Assembly: GCA_003343705.1 (NCBI GenBank)
Contig: QAKR01000017.1
Location: forward strand, 1-27,703
Source of the DNA: Clostridiales bacterium
GTDB taxonomy: Bacteria; Bacillota; Clostridia; Oscillospirales; UBA644
Length of the DNA: 27,703 nucleotides
Reading direction: 5' to 3'
The position numbers and the translations under genes were made by a program. The notes beneath the pieces were generated by a model, which saw only the letters and a program-made list of their open reading frames with translations, was not told the DNA's origin and did no database searches. This document shows, in pieces, positions 14,928 through 21,933 of the stretch (positions are counted from its first letter, which is position 1; every line of letters starts with the position of its first letter).

Positions 14928-15809
14928 ATGAAACAAGTTAAAAAAGGTATTATTCTTGCAGCAGGTATGGGCACAAGAATGCTTCCTGCCACAAAATCCG
15001 TTCCTAAAGAACTTTTCCCGATAGTTGACAAACCGGCTATTCAATATTTAGTTGAAGAGCTTGTCGCAAGCGGAATCGAAGATATAATGATTGTTATTTC
15101 CCGCGGTAAAACCCTAATCGAAGACCATTTTGATAAATCACCTGAGCTTGAAGAAAAGCTTGAAAATGGTGGTAAAAGTAAAGAAGCTTTGCTTGAAGAA
15201 GTTCGTAAAATATCTGATATGGCAAATATTATTTATGTTCGTCAAAAAGTAATGAACGGCACAGGAGGGGCATTGCAGATGGCACGTCATTTTACAGGCA
15301 GTGATCCTTTCGCTGTTCTTTATGGTGATGATGTTATTATCAATCATGATTACCCTGTTACCAAGCAGCTTGTAGATGCTTATAATGAGTTCGGTCTCGG
15401 TGTTGCAGGTGTTCAGGAAGTTTCTGAAGAAGCTATACAGAAATATTCAACAATGAAAGTTGAAAATATCCGTAATAATCTTTATAAACTTACAGATATG
15501 ATAGAAAAACCGACAAAAGAACAAATCCTTTCACTTTATGCAATTTTAGGCAGACTTATTATGCCTGCTGAAATATATGATATCCTTGATCGTACACCTT
15601 TAGGTGCAGGGAACGAGCTTCAGCTTACAGATGCGATGAAAATTCTTGCAAATACTAAAGCGATGACTGCTGTAGATTTTATTGGCAGACGTTACGATAT
15701 GGGTAATAAGTTCGGAGTCATGCAAGCTCAGGTAGAACAGGCTCTTGTTCATCCTGAAATAAAAGATGAATTCCGTGTGTATCTGAAAGAAATCGCAAAG
15801 GAGCTTTAA
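14928..15809 (+). CDS. galU: UTP--glucose-1-phosphate uridylyltransferase
   Basis: A 293-residue nucleotidyltransferase that makes UDP-glucose for envelope polysaccharides and the Leloir pathway. The nucleotide-binding motif is LAAGMGTRMLPATKSVPKE (10-28), followed by KPAIQYLVEELVASGI, FAVLYGDDVI (metal-binding Asp pair), a MIEKPTKEQ segment and GAGNELQLTDAM. Length is typical. ATG with GAGGTG upstream. The next gene starts 3 bases after its stop with its ribosome site inside galU, so they form one operon with queT in front. Confidence 0.95.
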   Translation: MKQVKKGIILAAGMGTRMLPATKSVPKELFPIVDKPAIQYLVEELVASGIEDIMIVISRGKTLIEDHFDKSPELEEKLENGGKSKEALLEEVRKISDMANIIYVRQKVMNGTGGALQMARHFTGSDPFAVLYGDDVIINHDYPVTKQLVDAYNEFGLGVAGVQEVSEEAIQKYSTMKVENIRNNLYKLTDMIEKPTKEQILSLYAILGRLIMPAEIYDILDRTPLGAGNELQLTDAMKILANTKAMTAVDFIGRRYDMGNKFGVMQAQVEQALVHPEIKDEFRVYLKEIAKEL

Positions 15810-15811
15810 TT

Positions 15812-16696
15812 ATGTATTACACAATGACAAACGGACAAATCATGGTTGCCGTAACAGTTAAAGGGGCAGAGCTTCTTTCAATGGTTAATCATGAAGCCGG
15901 TAATAAAGAATATATTTGGGTTGGCAATGAGAAGTACTGGGACGGTCACGGACCAAGCCTTTTCCCAATTGTCGGCCGTGTTAAAAACGGTAAATATATG
16001 TATAAAGGTAAAGAGTATTCAATAATGAGTCCTCATGGCTTTGTATGGGTTTCCGACTTGAATTTAATTGAGCATTCTGATAATTCAATGACTTTTAATA
16101 TAAAATCAAGTATGGAAACAAAAAAGAGTTATCCATTTGATTTTGATTATAAAATCAAGTATTCAATTGAAGGTAAAAAGCTTAGAATTGACTACACTAT
16201 AACAAATACATCCGAAACCGAAACAATGATTTTTGCACTTGGTGCTCATCCCGGATTCAATGTTCCTCTTTGCGACGGTGAAAAATTTGATGATTATTAT
16301 CTTGAATTCGGTGAGGCTTGTAAACCCAATGAGGTTCTTTGTGAAAAGGCATTTTTGTTAGGTAAAACAAAGCCATACCAGCTTGTAGATGATAAGATAT
16401 TGCCTTTACATCACAATCTTTTTGATAATGACGCTATTTTACTGCAAGACTGCTCTCGTAAAATTACTTTACGTTCCAAGACAGGGCCTCACGGTGCAAC
16501 AGTCAATTTCCCTGATTTTAAATATGTGGGCATATGGCACACAAATGAAACTGACGCACCTTTTATTTGTATAGAACCTTGGAACGGAGTTCCGTCACTT
16601 CTCGACGCTGCTGAAGATCTTGAAACAAAGCACGATATGATGCGTCTTGAGCCTCAAGGTGTATATAAAGTTGGTTATGATATAGAAATATTTTAA
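15812..16696 (+). CDS. Aldose 1-epimerase family protein (LacX/GalM-like)
   Basis: A 294-residue beta-sandwich sugar mutarotase-like protein. Candidate catalytic residues are His75 (SPHGF), His146 (LGAHPGFN) and Glu255 (CIEPWNG), the arrangement seen in galactose mutarotase relatives. It most resembles the LacX branch, whose substrate is unclear. AAGGAG eight bases before the ATG lies within galU. Cotranscription with galU fits hexose or hexose-phosphate metabolism. A strong terminator closes the operon. Confidence 0.88.
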   Translation: MYYTMTNGQIMVAVTVKGAELLSMVNHEAGNKEYIWVGNEKYWDGHGPSLFPIVGRVKNGKYMYKGKEYSIMSPHGFVWVSDLNLIEHSDNSMTFNIKSSMETKKSYPFDFDYKIKYSIEGKKLRIDYTITNTSETETMIFALGAHPGFNVPLCDGEKFDDYYLEFGEACKPNEVLCEKAFLLGKTKPYQLVDDKILPLHHNLFDNDAILLQDCSRKITLRSKTGPHGATVNFPDFKYVGIWHTNETDAPFICIEPWNGVPSLLDAAEDLETKHDMMRLEPQGVYKVGYDIEIF

Positions 16697-16702
16697 TAAA
16701 AC

Positions 16703-16730
16703 AAAAAAAGAGCCAATTGGCTCTTTTTTT
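16703..16730. terminator. Bidirectional terminator after the galU operon
   Basis: Perfect palindrome GAGCCAATTGGCTC (16710-16723) flanked by seven A and seven T, a symmetric terminator for the two converging operons. Confidence 0.93.
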
Positions 16731-16738
16731 ATGTATAT

Positions 16739-17317
16739 TTAATATTTTTTACTTACAAGATAAAATAAAAGATAGAATACTATGATTAATAAGGAAAAAT
16801 TATATCCTGTAATACAAAGTAACCAAACCGATGCAGCGAAAAGAGGAATAAGCAAAATTATAGAAACCCATAAAGAAAATTGTTTTGCTACAAAAGGATT
16901 TTTTACATCACATAGATGAAAATAAAGTGCGCGCCCGCCGTCAAGAGGGAAGATAGGCAACATGTTCACAGCAGCAAGAGCAATGTTACACAAGATGAAA
17001 AATCGGATTCCGATAACATTTGCTTCGGATAAAAAAGAAAATAGAAAAGCGATAAGCCCATTTGCAGTAGGGCCGGCAAGTGCAGCAAGAATCTCTTTTT
17101 TATAAGAAAGTGCAGACGATTGCAACTTTACACTTATCCCAAAAGGTAAAACCTGTATTTCATTTAGTTCTGCTTTAAAAGAAATAAACACCGCAATATG
17201 AGCGACCTCGTGAATCGATGCCGCTAAAAATAGATATAATATGTATGCGCTTTTATCACTTAATAAAAATAGAAGCCATACGACTATGAATGACGGATGA
17301 ATTTTAATTTTTCGCAT
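16739..17317 (-). CDS. M50 family intramembrane metalloprotease (SpoIVFB-like)
   Basis: A 192-residue membrane protease of the site-2 family. The zinc motif HEVAH is at 36-40 and the third ligand lies in NMLPIFPLDGGR (Asp126). About five to six hydrophobic segments are visible and there is no CBS or PDZ domain. The family includes SpoIVFB, which cleaves pro-sigma-K. The frame is open to a GTG at 17350, but homologues start like MRKIKIHPSF, so I choose the ATG at 17317 (17323 is also possible); this overlaps the M23 gene by 14 bases and implies translational coupling, as no good ribosome site is visible. The M23-M50 order copies spoIVFA-spoIVFB. Confidence 0.85.
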   Translation of the reverse strand: MRKIKIHPSFIVVWLLFLLSDKSAYILYLFLAASIHEVAHIAVFISFKAELNEIQVLPFGISVKLQSSALSYKKEILAALAGPTANGLIAFLFSFLSEANVIGIRFFILCNIALAAVNMLPIFPLDGGRALYFHLCDVKNPFVAKQFSLWVSIILLIPLFAASVWLLCITGYNFSLLIIVFYLLFYLVSKKY

Positions 17318-18008
17318 ACACATCAAAATACTCGGCGGGATTAACCGCACGGTCGTTATATTTTAATTCAAAATGAAGGTGTGGGCCGGTCGTCTGACCT
17401 GTGCTGCCGCTTTTTGCTATTACGGATCCTTTTTGTACAAGGTCACCTACAGCAACTGTGGAACTTTCAAGATGACCGTAATATGAAATATATCCGTTTG
17501 AATGTTCTATTTCAACAAAATTTCCGCCTATATTATCAGAACTTACTGTTTTCACTGTCCCGTCAAGAACTGTAATGACATCTGAACCTTGATTAAGAGC
17601 TATGTCAATACCGCTATGAAAGGATATTTTGTTTGTGAAAGGATCTTTTCTAAACCCGTAAGGCGATGAAATTTCTGTTGATATAGCCGGAAGAACTGCT
17701 TCTTCAAAAGGGTTTTTAACTGTTTTCGAAACATAACTGGATTGCCCCATATAAGTTTCTTCAAGAATTTGTTTTATATCGGGAAGGTTTTTAAAATTAT
17801 TTTTATTACTAAAAATTGTTGCAATGTCTTTAAGAGAATTTTTTGCGGAAGAAAGATTTGTCTGAACTGCAGAAAGGCCGTTTTTATCCACTCTTATAAA
17901 TACTGTTACAGATAATGCAATTATACAAAGTGTCACCCCTGCAGTAAAAATATATTTTAGCCCGCGTGTTGTGAATTTAATTTTACGTCTTTTGAATTTT
18001 CTTCGCAC
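17304..18008 (-). CDS. M23 (LytM) peptidase with one membrane anchor, SpoIVFA-like position
   Basis: A 234-residue protein: very basic N-terminus (RRKFKRRKIK), one membrane helix (about 19-38), a linker with coiled-coil character, then an M23/LytM domain (about 110-230). The zinc and catalytic residues are all present: His131 and Asp135 (FHSGIDIA), His179 (YGHL) and HLH (His210, His212). It precedes an M50 protease gene as SpoIVFA precedes SpoIVFB, so it may tether or regulate that protease, but the intact site also permits real peptidoglycan cleavage. The start is GTG at 18008 with GGGAGGGA five bases upstream. Confidence 0.87.
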   Translation of the reverse strand: MRRKFKRRKIKFTTRGLKYIFTAGVTLCIIALSVTVFIRVDKNGLSAVQTNLSSAKNSLKDIATIFSNKNNFKNLPDIKQILEETYMGQSSYVSKTVKNPFEEAVLPAISTEISSPYGFRKDPFTNKISFHSGIDIALNQGSDVITVLDGTVKTVSSDNIGGNFVEIEHSNGYISYYGHLESSTVAVGDLVQKGSVIAKSGSTGQTTGPHLHFELKYNDRAVNPAEYFDVYAKN

Positions 18009-18068
18009 GTTAATCCCTCCCTACATAATACTACTTGAAAAATTCTGAAAATATGACTGAATTACATC

Positions 18069-18097
18069 TTGAAAATTTAATATAAATATGATATACT
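18069..18097 (+). promoter_or_regulatory. Sigma-A promoter of the deaminase operon
   Basis: TTGAAA (18069-18074), 17-base spacer, TATACT (18092-18097) with an extended TG at 18089-18090. Confidence 0.8.
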
Positions 18098-18125
18098 ATT
18101 TTAAAATGAAAGGATGGTCAAATTT

Positions 18126-18347
18126 ATGAAGGTTAAATTACCCGAACACCGTGAATTTATAATAGAAATGGACGAGAACGACCCAAAATATGATGAATGC
18201 TGGGACGAGCTTCAACAGATAATGAAAGAGTATCAAAAAACAGGAGGCTCTGTATATACTCCCTCTTTTATCGAAGATAACGAAGATAAAGTTAAAGTTC
18301 TTAAGGAAAAATACGGATTTAATTATAAAATTGAAATGAGAAAATAA
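18126..18347 (+). CDS. Small acidic protein of unknown function
   Basis: A 73-residue charged protein (MKVKLPEHREF...) rich in Asp, Glu and Lys with no membrane segment, signal or recognised domain. An in-frame ATG at 18114 lies within the AAAGGATGG ribosome site itself, so I choose the ATG at 18126, eight bases past GGATGG. Its TAA shares a base with the ATG of the next gene, so translation is coupled. I do not recognise the family; real coding status is supported by the promoter, ribosome site and overlap. Confidence 0.7.
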   Translation: MKVKLPEHREFIIEMDENDPKYDECWDELQQIMKEYQKTGGSVYTPSFIEDNEDKVKVLKEKYGFNYKIEMRK

Positions 18348-18703
18348 TGCTTAAAGATGATTTTATAATAAAAGACACCGAAAATATTTTACGTTATTTA
18401 TCCCGACTTTTGTTTGATGAAGATTTAGAAAATGTTGAAATTGACTACCAAGAAGAAGTAGTTTCGACAGAAGCTTTATTTTATTCAGAGCTTAAAAGGA
18501 TGATAGCCGAAAAGGATATTAACGGTGCAGAGAATGCTTTATTTGAAAAAATTGAAGATGAACCGACGGATAAAATTTTGCTTGTGGCATTAAAATTTTA
18601 TTCCGATATATCGCGTCTTAAAGACCCTGAACTTAATGAATGTAATTTCACACGTGAAGAAATATTAGAAGGTGTAAAAGAGATTGAAAGGTTGGTTGGG
18701 TAA
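18347..18703 (+). CDS. Hypothetical helical protein, DUF6483-like
   Basis: A 118-residue acidic, probably all-helical soluble protein. The start MLKDDFIIKDTENILRYLSRLLF recalls DUF6483 proteins, a Firmicute family without known function; this is a weak recognition. The second half (ENALFEKIEDEPTDKILLVALKFYSDI) looks like a TPR-type helical pair. ATGA-type overlaps on both sides (TAATG upstream and downstream) lock it into the operon with the deaminase. Confidence 0.65.
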   Translation: MLKDDFIIKDTENILRYLSRLLFDEDLENVEIDYQEEVVSTEALFYSELKRMIAEKDINGAENALFEKIEDEPTDKILLVALKFYSDISRLKDPELNECNFTREEILEGVKEIERLVG

Positions 18704-19110
18704 TGATAGAAATTCCTCTTACAGATTCCGACCATATTTTAATTTCTCTTGCAAGTGAAATAATAAAAAATAATTATGATGATAAAACTTATCGTCATAC
18801 TGTCGGGGCAGCTGTACGTTGTAAAAACGGCAGAATTTATAAAGGTGTGAATTGTGACGGCATTCACGGCTCTTGTGCCGAATATATCGCAATAGGTTCA
18901 GCTATAACGGCAGGTGAACGTGAGTTTGACACGGTTGTGGCTGTATTTGGTTGCGGAAAAACCGTAATTCCACCTTGTGGTAACTGCAGGCAAATGCTTT
19001 TGGATTACGCCCCTGATTGTAATGTAATTTTAAACAATGAAGAAGGCGAGCTAGTTAAAGTTTCTGTGAAAGACCTTTTACCCTTAGCTTATGTATGCAC
19101 AAATGATTAA
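18703..19110 (+). CDS. Cytidine deaminase-like protein
   Basis: A 135-residue zinc deaminase. The catalytic motif is SCAE (Cys58, Glu60) and the other zinc ligands are PCGNC (Cys92, Cys95), as in tetrameric cytidine deaminases and blasticidin-S deaminase, which use three cysteines. GAAVRCKNGRIYKGVNCDG fits the substrate-side strand. The usual ENASYG-type nucleoside-binding sequence is altered to DGIHG, so the substrate may not be plain cytidine. It starts at an ATG overlapping the previous stop, with AAAGG upstream. Pyrimidine salvage is the conservative role. Confidence 0.82.
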   Translation: MIEIPLTDSDHILISLASEIIKNNYDDKTYRHTVGAAVRCKNGRIYKGVNCDGIHGSCAEYIAIGSAITAGEREFDTVVAVFGCGKTVIPPCGNCRQMLLDYAPDCNVILNNEEGELVKVSVKDLLPLAYVCTND

Positions 19111-19212
19111 AATACTACCGATTGAACCAAATGATTTTAAAATAATTTCTATTTGAATAGCCGAACGACCTGAGGGATGGTTTAGGTGTATAATGAAAAA
19201 GGAGAAACAGTT

Positions 19213-19629
19213 ATGAAAAGCTATCGTAAAGAACTTTCTTTTAATTTACCAACACGTCGTGGCCTTGTTAATATTACTCCAGATGTAAGACGTGCTGTTG
19301 AGGAGAGTGGAGTTAAAGAAGGCCTTGTGCTGGTTAACGCTATGAATATAACAGCTTCTGTTTTTATAAATGATGATGAAAGCGGTTTACACAGCGATTA
19401 CGAACGTTGGCTTGAAAATCTTGCACCTGAAAAACCTTATTCACAATATGCCCATAACGGATATGAAGACAATGCAGATGCTCATCTAAAACGCACTGTA
19501 ATGGGACGTGAAACCGTTGTTGCAATAACAAACGGAAAGCTTGATTTCGGAACATGGGAGCAAATATTTTATTTTGAATTCGATGGCAAACGTACAAAAC
19601 GAGTTTTAATTAAAATTATAGGCGAATAA
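19213..19629 (+). CDS. YjbQ family (UPF0047) protein
   Basis: A 138-residue UPF0047/YjbQ protein: RRGLVNITPDVRRAVEESGV near the start, the DNADAHLKRTVMG motif and GKLDFGTWEQIFYFEFDGKR at the end. The family is annotated as having weak thiamine-phosphate synthase activity, but its physiological role is not settled. The family histidine-Thr-Thr region reads MNITASV here. An in-frame ATG exists at 19186, but GGAG at 19201-19204 lies eight bases before the ATG at 19213, which also gives the family length. About 100 bases separate it from the deaminase; I see no good promoter there, so readthrough is likely. Confidence 0.88.
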   Translation: MKSYRKELSFNLPTRRGLVNITPDVRRAVEESGVKEGLVLVNAMNITASVFINDDESGLHSDYERWLENLAPEKPYSQYAHNGYEDNADAHLKRTVMGRETVVAITNGKLDFGTWEQIFYFEFDGKRTKRVLIKIIGE

Positions 19630-19644
19630 CATCTATTAATATTA

Positions 19645-19707
19645 AAAAATCCCCTTAAAGCAGATATTGTTAATGATTTAAGAATCTCTGCTAAAAGGGG
19701 ATTTTTA
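19645..19707. terminator. Bidirectional terminator between yjbQ and DUF1062
   Basis: AAATCCCCTT pairs with AAGGGGATTT and, across a small AA/AA bulge, AGCAGA (19659-19664) with TCTGCT (19687-19692). T and A runs flank it. Confidence 0.85.
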
Positions 19708-19774
19708 TTACATTCTTTTTAAGTTGTATCTTTTTGATTTCATTGATTTAATTGATTTTTTAAATTGTACATTT

Positions 19775-20350
19775 CTATTTCTTATAATTATTTTCATCAA
19801 AAATATCTCCTTTAATTTGTAAAACTCTTTTGATTTTTGTTTTTGATGATAACTCGATTTTATTTGATTTAATTTTACCTATTTCAATTAGCTCTTTAAT
19901 CTTTGTCCTTGAAATGCCTGTTTCATCACTTAAAAGCTTATCAATTCTCAAGCCAAAATCGTATTGTGAAGTGATTTCCAAAATATTATCGTTATCATTA
20001 AACTTTGTTTTTAGAACAACATAAGGAATATCGTCATATGAAACAACCGCTTTATTTTTATTAAGAATGTCTCGGTTAAACGCATAACAAAAAGCTGTTT
20101 CTAAATCGTTTCCGGCAAATGCAAGATATAAACTCGGCTCAATTTGTTTTGGTTTTACTCGAGATAATATTTCCATATTCCATGTCGTATCACATTTTTC
20201 ACATTTATAAATTAACCATACATCAATGTTTTTGCCGTTTGCGTTAATTCTAAAATTCCCACTACAGATAAATTTATTTTCTGATGCACATTTATTACAA
20301 TTTCGAATAATAACAGGCATAGCTTTAGGTTTTATAATCCATTTTTCCAT
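19775..20350 (-). CDS. DUF1062 protein with zinc ribbon and S4-like C-terminus
   Basis: A 191-residue DUF1062 protein. The N-terminus has two CxxC pairs (Cys18/Cys21 and Cys50/Cys53), a zinc-ribbon pattern. The C-terminal 60 residues (GLRIDKLLSDETGISRTKIKELIEIGKI, then a KSNKIELSSK...IKGDIF run) follow the S4 RNA-binding pattern, so an rRNA or tRNA ligand is my inference. ATG at 20350 is chosen because GGAAGGAA lies five bases upstream; a TTG at 20365 is in frame but overlaps that site. No promoter fits between this start and the terminator ending at 20383, so expression should depend on readthrough of the upstream leader. Confidence 0.82.
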   Translation of the reverse strand: MEKWIIKPKAMPVIIRNCNKCASENKFICSGNFRINANGKNIDVWLIYKCEKCDTTWNMEILSRVKPKQIEPSLYLAFAGNDLETAFCYAFNRDILNKNKAVVSYDDIPYVVLKTKFNDNDNILEITSQYDFGLRIDKLLSDETGISRTKIKELIEIGKIKSNKIELSSKTKIKRVLQIKGDIFDENNYKK

Positions 20351-20382
20351 ACAAATTCCTTCCAAAGCCGTTTAAAAGAAAA

Positions 20383-20426
20383 AAAGCCATGCTTTATTCC
20401 AAAAATCAGGAATAAAGCATGGCTTT
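20383..20426 (-). terminator. Strong terminator 33 bases before the DUF1062 start
   Basis: Perfect 18-bp stem (20383-20400 with 20409-20426) and 8-nt loop, followed on the minus strand by a T-rich tract (complement of 20371-20385). No T tract exists in the + direction, so it acts on minus-strand transcripts. Confidence 0.9.
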
Positions 20427-20496
20427 ACGAATATACACAGAGAAATTATATCTCTGTGTTGAATATTTCATAAAAATGATAATCAATTATCCAGCT

Positions 20497-20591
20497 TTAC
20501 TTAATTTTTGAAAACGCATAACAAAACAAAGCCACAAAAGAAATGGCAGATGATATTATGCAATTATTTAAAACTAAGCATTCGATGGCAT
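20497..20591 (-). pseudogene. Possible broken small membrane-protein gene in the same leader
   Basis: From the ATG with the ideal GGAGG site the frame stops after five codons, but a -1 shift near 20578 opens a 27-codon run ending at 20497. It encodes a hydrophobic helix (CIISSAISFVALFCYAF) with a basic SKIK tail, like type I toxin or holin-like peptides. This could be a frameshifted small gene or chance in AT-rich DNA; it competes with the attenuator reading. Confidence 0.25.
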
Positions 20592-20619
20592 TGGATTACC
20601 TCCATACAGAATATGTCTA

Positions 20620-20648
20620 ATTATAGCAAAAATAAAAATTTAAGTCAA
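20620..20648 (-). promoter_or_regulatory. Sigma-A promoter of the DUF1062 leader
   Basis: On the minus strand TTGACT (20643-20648), 17-base spacer, TATAAT (20620-20625). Confidence 0.82.
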
Positions 20649-20688
20649 TACATTTATAAATAATAAATAATTATATAAAAAGTATCCT

Positions 20689-20738
20689 AAAATAACAGCT
20701 ACTGCGGTCGTAATTTCTACCGCAGTAGCTGTTATTTT
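20689..20738. terminator. Terminator after the Dabb gene
   Basis: A perfect 20-bp stem (20689-20708 with 20719-20738) beginning with AAAATAACAG and a 10-nt loop, 12 bases past the Dabb stop. The T run is short (four), on either strand. Confidence 0.8.
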
Positions 20739-20749
20739 ATATAAGAAAG

Positions 20750-21040
20750 TCAAAACTCATAATCAACAGCGGCGCTTGCGCTGCGTACACCTTGAACATA
20801 AGTTTTTATTTCGTTGCAATGGAACTCATCACGTTGATATTCTTCGAGTGCTTCTCGTGACTCCAAAGTTACCTCAAGTATAACGTCAAAAGATCTTTCG
20901 GAGCGAAGAAAATCTGCATAAGAATTAACTTCAATCGCCACCGGCACGTTACCTCGCATTGTAAGAAATTTTTCGCATAGTGCCTGTGCATTTTCAGGTG
21001 TGTAATCTTTAAGCTTTACAAAAAGAACATGTTTTACCAT
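20750..21040 (-). CDS. Dabb family stress-responsive alpha/beta-barrel protein
   Basis: A 96-residue Dabb (PF07876-type) ferredoxin-like dimeric barrel protein: MVKHVLFVKLKDYT at the start, the central FDVILEVTLESREALEEYQ and a VQGVRS tail. The fold occurs in stress proteins and in some cyclases; no specific reaction can be assigned. The ATG has GAAAGG upstream. It lies 38 bases after uppP with no terminator, so it is the last gene of that transcript. Confidence 0.87.
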   Translation of the reverse strand: MVKHVLFVKLKDYTPENAQALCEKFLTMRGNVPVAIEVNSYADFLRSERSFDVILEVTLESREALEEYQRDEFHCNEIKTYVQGVRSASAAVDYEF

Positions 21041-21078
21041 AATATAACCTTTCGTTAATCGTTTTGTTTTTTATTTTA

Positions 21079-21915
21079 TTATGCTGCTGTTGCTATTTGT
21101 ATAATAGCATATAACAACACAATCGCACCGAGAACAATTCTATACCAGCCGAATACTTTGAAATCGTGTTTTTTTACATAATTCATAAGGAATCGGATAC
21201 ATATAAACGAAACAACAAATGCTACAATCATTCCTACAATAAGAATTAATGCTTCTGCTCCGGTGAATGAAAACCCAAATTTTGCAATTTTCAAAAGGCT
21301 TGCACCGAACATAACGGGAATAGCAAGGAAAAATGTAAATTCAGCGGCTACAGTACGGGAAACACCGAGTAAGAGAGCTCCGACTATTGTAGCACCGGAT
21401 CGGGATGTTCCCGGAAAAATTGCTGCAATAACCTGAAATATTCCGATATATAATGCCAGTTTATATGTAATTTGGTTGAGAGATGTTACATTGGGGCTGC
21501 GTTTTTTATTATAGTTTTCAATAATAATAAATGCTATACCGAAAACGATAAGTGCAATTGAAACGGAAAGGGGATTATAAAAGTATTTATTAAATATATC
21601 ATCAAAGAAAACACCTATTATAGCTGCCGGAACGCAGGCAATGAGTATTTTTACCCAAAGGTTAAGTGTTTTTGTTTTAATGTGAGGAGTTTTCTTTATT
21701 CTGAATGGGAAGATTTTATTCCAAAACAGAACAACTACTGCAATTATTGCACCAAGTTGTATTACAACCTGGAACATATCCCAAAAACCTTCGCTGACGT
21801 TTTCAAATTTAACAAAGTTTTCAAGCAGGATAAGATGCCCTGTGCTGCTGATAGGTAACCACTCGGTAATACCTTCAATAATACCGAAAAGAATAGACTT
21901 TAAGATGTCTAACAT
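21079..21915 (-). CDS. uppP: Undecaprenyl-diphosphate phosphatase (UppP/BacA)
   Basis: A 278-residue membrane protein with about eight hydrophobic segments that dephosphorylates undecaprenyl pyrophosphate, recycling the lipid carrier of peptidoglycan synthesis; overproduction gives bacitracin resistance in known cases. Signature regions are EGITEWLPISSTGHLIL (14-30) with Glu14, Glu18 and His27, and FPGTSRSGATI (167-177) with Arg172. ATG with GGGGGA upstream. It starts 18 bases after the PrsA-like lipoprotein gene, so both share an operon. Confidence 0.95.
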   Translation of the reverse strand: MLDILKSILFGIIEGITEWLPISSTGHLILLENFVKFENVSEGFWDMFQVVIQLGAIIAVVVLFWNKIFPFRIKKTPHIKTKTLNLWVKILIACVPAAIIGVFFDDIFNKYFYNPLSVSIALIVFGIAFIIIENYNKKRSPNVTSLNQITYKLALYIGIFQVIAAIFPGTSRSGATIVGALLLGVSRTVAAEFTFFLAIPVMFGASLLKIAKFGFSFTGAEALILIVGMIVAFVVSFICIRFLMNYVKKHDFKVFGWYRIVLGAIVLLYAIIQIATAA

Positions 21916-21933
21916 ATAAATCCCCCAAAAATA

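Larger units (their letters stand above)
20383..20613 (-). promoter_or_regulatory. Candidate attenuator leader of the DUF1062 gene
   Basis: A roughly 230-nt minus-strand leader from the start site near 20613. In order: GGAGG (20599-20603), a tiny ORF MPSNA (20591-20574), the segment TGGCTTT (20534-20528), a 9-bp hairpin ACACAGAGA/TCTCTGTGT (20435-20459), then the terminator. TGGCTTT repeats the terminator's 3' arm and is complementary to AAAGCCA at its 5' arm, so it can act as antiterminator. GCCA in the ORF could in turn pair with TGGC. The layout resembles leader-ORF attenuators before ribosome-targeting-antibiotic resistance genes. The mechanism is inference. Confidence 0.5.

Noticed and set aside
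18114..18125. ATG at 18114 as start of the small acidic protein
   Set aside because: That ATG is part of the ribosome binding sequence; the ATG at 18126 has proper spacing.
19187..19194. TATAAT preceded by TG just before yjbQ, as a promoter
   Set aside because: It is only 6 bases from the ribosome site, so a transcript would start at or after GGAG, and no -35 lies at the right distance.
19720..19760. GATTT-type short repeats downstream of yjbQ as a CRISPR or structured repeat
   Set aside because: Three irregular 9-base units in AT-rich spacer without palindromy or spacers; simple low-complexity sequence.
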